Shown in pieces: positions 63,264-64,000 of a stretch of DNA of 64,000 bases. Below the pieces are notes generated by a model. That model worked only from the letters and a program-made list of their open reading frames with translations, was not told where the DNA came from and did not search any database. Every line of letters starts with the position of its first letter. Positions within the stretch are counted from its first letter, which is position 1. This DNA comes from Chryseobacterium rhizosphaerae (GTDB lineage Bacteria > Bacteroidota > Bacteroidia > Flavobacteriales > Weeksellaceae): NCBI RefSeq assembly GCF_003385455.1, contig NZ_QNUF01000019.1, positions 31,627 through 95,626 on the forward strand, in the 5' to 3' direction. A program made the translations under genes and the position numbers.

Positions 63264-63728
63264 CTAATCCCAGTCATCATCATGCCCGTGCCCGTTTCCA
63301 TGACCATGTTTATTTTGTTTTTTGTAATATTTTTCCTGATTTTTATAATACTTCTCCTGTTGTTTACGGTATTTTTTCACATCATTTTTACGCCCATATA
63401 CCATCACAGGATTTTGTCCTCTATAATATTTCTTTTTAAATACAATATACTTTTCTCTTCCAAGTATTCTCTCCAGTTCCGAGTATCTTTCCCCCCGCCA
63501 TCTTCCGGGCTCTACTACATATACCTTATTCCATGAGTTATAATCACGATATCGGTCATTTAAAGCATAAACCTGATTGGCTTGTGTGGTGGAAAGTAAC
63601 AGATCTGCTACGACAGTCTGCCAATTAATATCACTAATACTTCTTCTATAATCATTATAATAATCGGACTGAGCATAACTCATGCTGAAGGTCCCGATTA
63701 AAAATGCTGTTAACAAAAATTTTTTCAT
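63264..63728 (-). CDS. Small secreted protein with Tyr/Lys-rich helix and His/Asp-rich tail
   Basis: 154 residues from the ATG at 63728 (MKKFLLTAFLIGTFSMSYAQ signal, then SDYYNDYRR). An ATG at 63755 is less likely because it precedes the signal peptide. After a mixed region, repeats such as KYRKQQEKYYKNQEKYYKKQ form a basic helix. The end is GHGNGHGHDDDWD, a likely metal-binding patch. Family not recognised; similar Bacteroidetes proteins are listed as hypothetical. Periplasmic. Confidence 0.78.
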   Translation of the reverse strand: MKKFLLTAFLIGTFSMSYAQSDYYNDYRRSISDINWQTVVADLLLSTTQANQVYALNDRYRDYNSWNKVYVVEPGRWRGERYSELERILGREKYIVFKKKYYRGQNPVMVYGRKNDVKKYRKQQEKYYKNQEKYYKKQNKHGHGNGHGHDDDWD

Positions 63729-63962
63729 TTTATTATCCCCTTTTAAATTAAACATAATGACAAAGTCAATTAAAGTGCCAATTATTAACTCTAATTCCTA
63801 ATGTTTGTTAATAAAAATCATAAATCACTGATTATCTTTTACATATTTTACCTATCATTATAATTCGATCATCAAAAAAAATGTAATTTTCTTTGGATTT
63901 TTTTTTCTTAAACAGAGATTATGAGTAAATACCGGAGGCTGCAGATTGGAGTTTAGCAAAAA

Positions 63963-64000
<38 letters not shown>

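Overview
The window is a chromosomal segment from an AT-rich Flavobacteriia-type bacterium, most likely Chryseobacterium or a close Weeksellaceae relative. The signs are a type IX secretion (T9SS) sorting domain on a large secreted protein, promoters of the Bacteroidetes form (TAnnTTTG at -7, sometimes TTG at -33), A-rich rather than Shine-Dalgarno leaders, frequent signal peptides ending in AQ, LytS/LytTR two-component pairs, and monomeric isocitrate dehydrogenase. I saw no tRNA, rRNA, CRISPR array, prophage or intact insertion sequence.

Layout. 1-14.5 kb: the 5' part of a giant periplasmic TPR protein, a CocE/S15-type hydrolase, an amino-acid permease, a DUF962 membrane protein, a DUF3857/transglutaminase-like protein, a duplicated DUF4377 lipoprotein, a stomatin-like SPFH protein, dgt and a left-handed beta-helix protein. 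14.6-22.6 kb: a TehB-like methyltransferase, an Fpg/Nei-type glycosylase, a LytS/LytTR pair divergent from a small hypothetical gene plus a beta-barrel gene, an SMR transporter, and an AAA ATPase overlapping a YggS-type PLP protein. 22.5-31.2 kb: several micro-genes (a pair of 57/58-residue lipoproteins, a 26-residue membrane peptide, a 50-residue Cys/Lys-rich protein), a 1184-residue VCBS-repeat T9SS substrate, and gcvP. 31-37.5 kb: a DnaJ-domain membrane protein, an ECF sigma-factor operon, a non-coding tandem array of about 217-bp units, and an S9 peptidase.

37.6-51 kb is a nearly unidirectional (minus) array of small single-domain proteins: VOC/glyoxalase-fold, SRPBCC/AHSA1, DinB, DoxX, alpha/beta hydrolases and an SDR. 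It is punctuated by two Crp/Fnr-family regulators. Each regulator gene is followed by a target whose promoter carries a 5-N4-5 palindrome centred exactly 33 bp from the -7 box. 51-64 kb holds tpx and icd, an HxlR/SDR divergent pair, a cytochrome-P460-type dihaem protein with a haem-less relative, a second LytS/LytTR pair, a DUF1223 plus DoxX-like operon, then MBL hydrolase, aldo/keto reductase and AraC genes.

The most useful new signals are regulatory. (1) The Crp/Fnr modules share one class-II-like promoter geometry. (2) The operons flanking the second LytS/LytTR pair share a 22-bp-spaced direct repeat at an identical distance from the promoter. (3) A 17-bp repeat lies in front of both the AraC gene and the aldo/keto reductase. 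Micro-proteins missed by ordinary length cut-offs and several families of intergenic hairpin repeats complete the picture.
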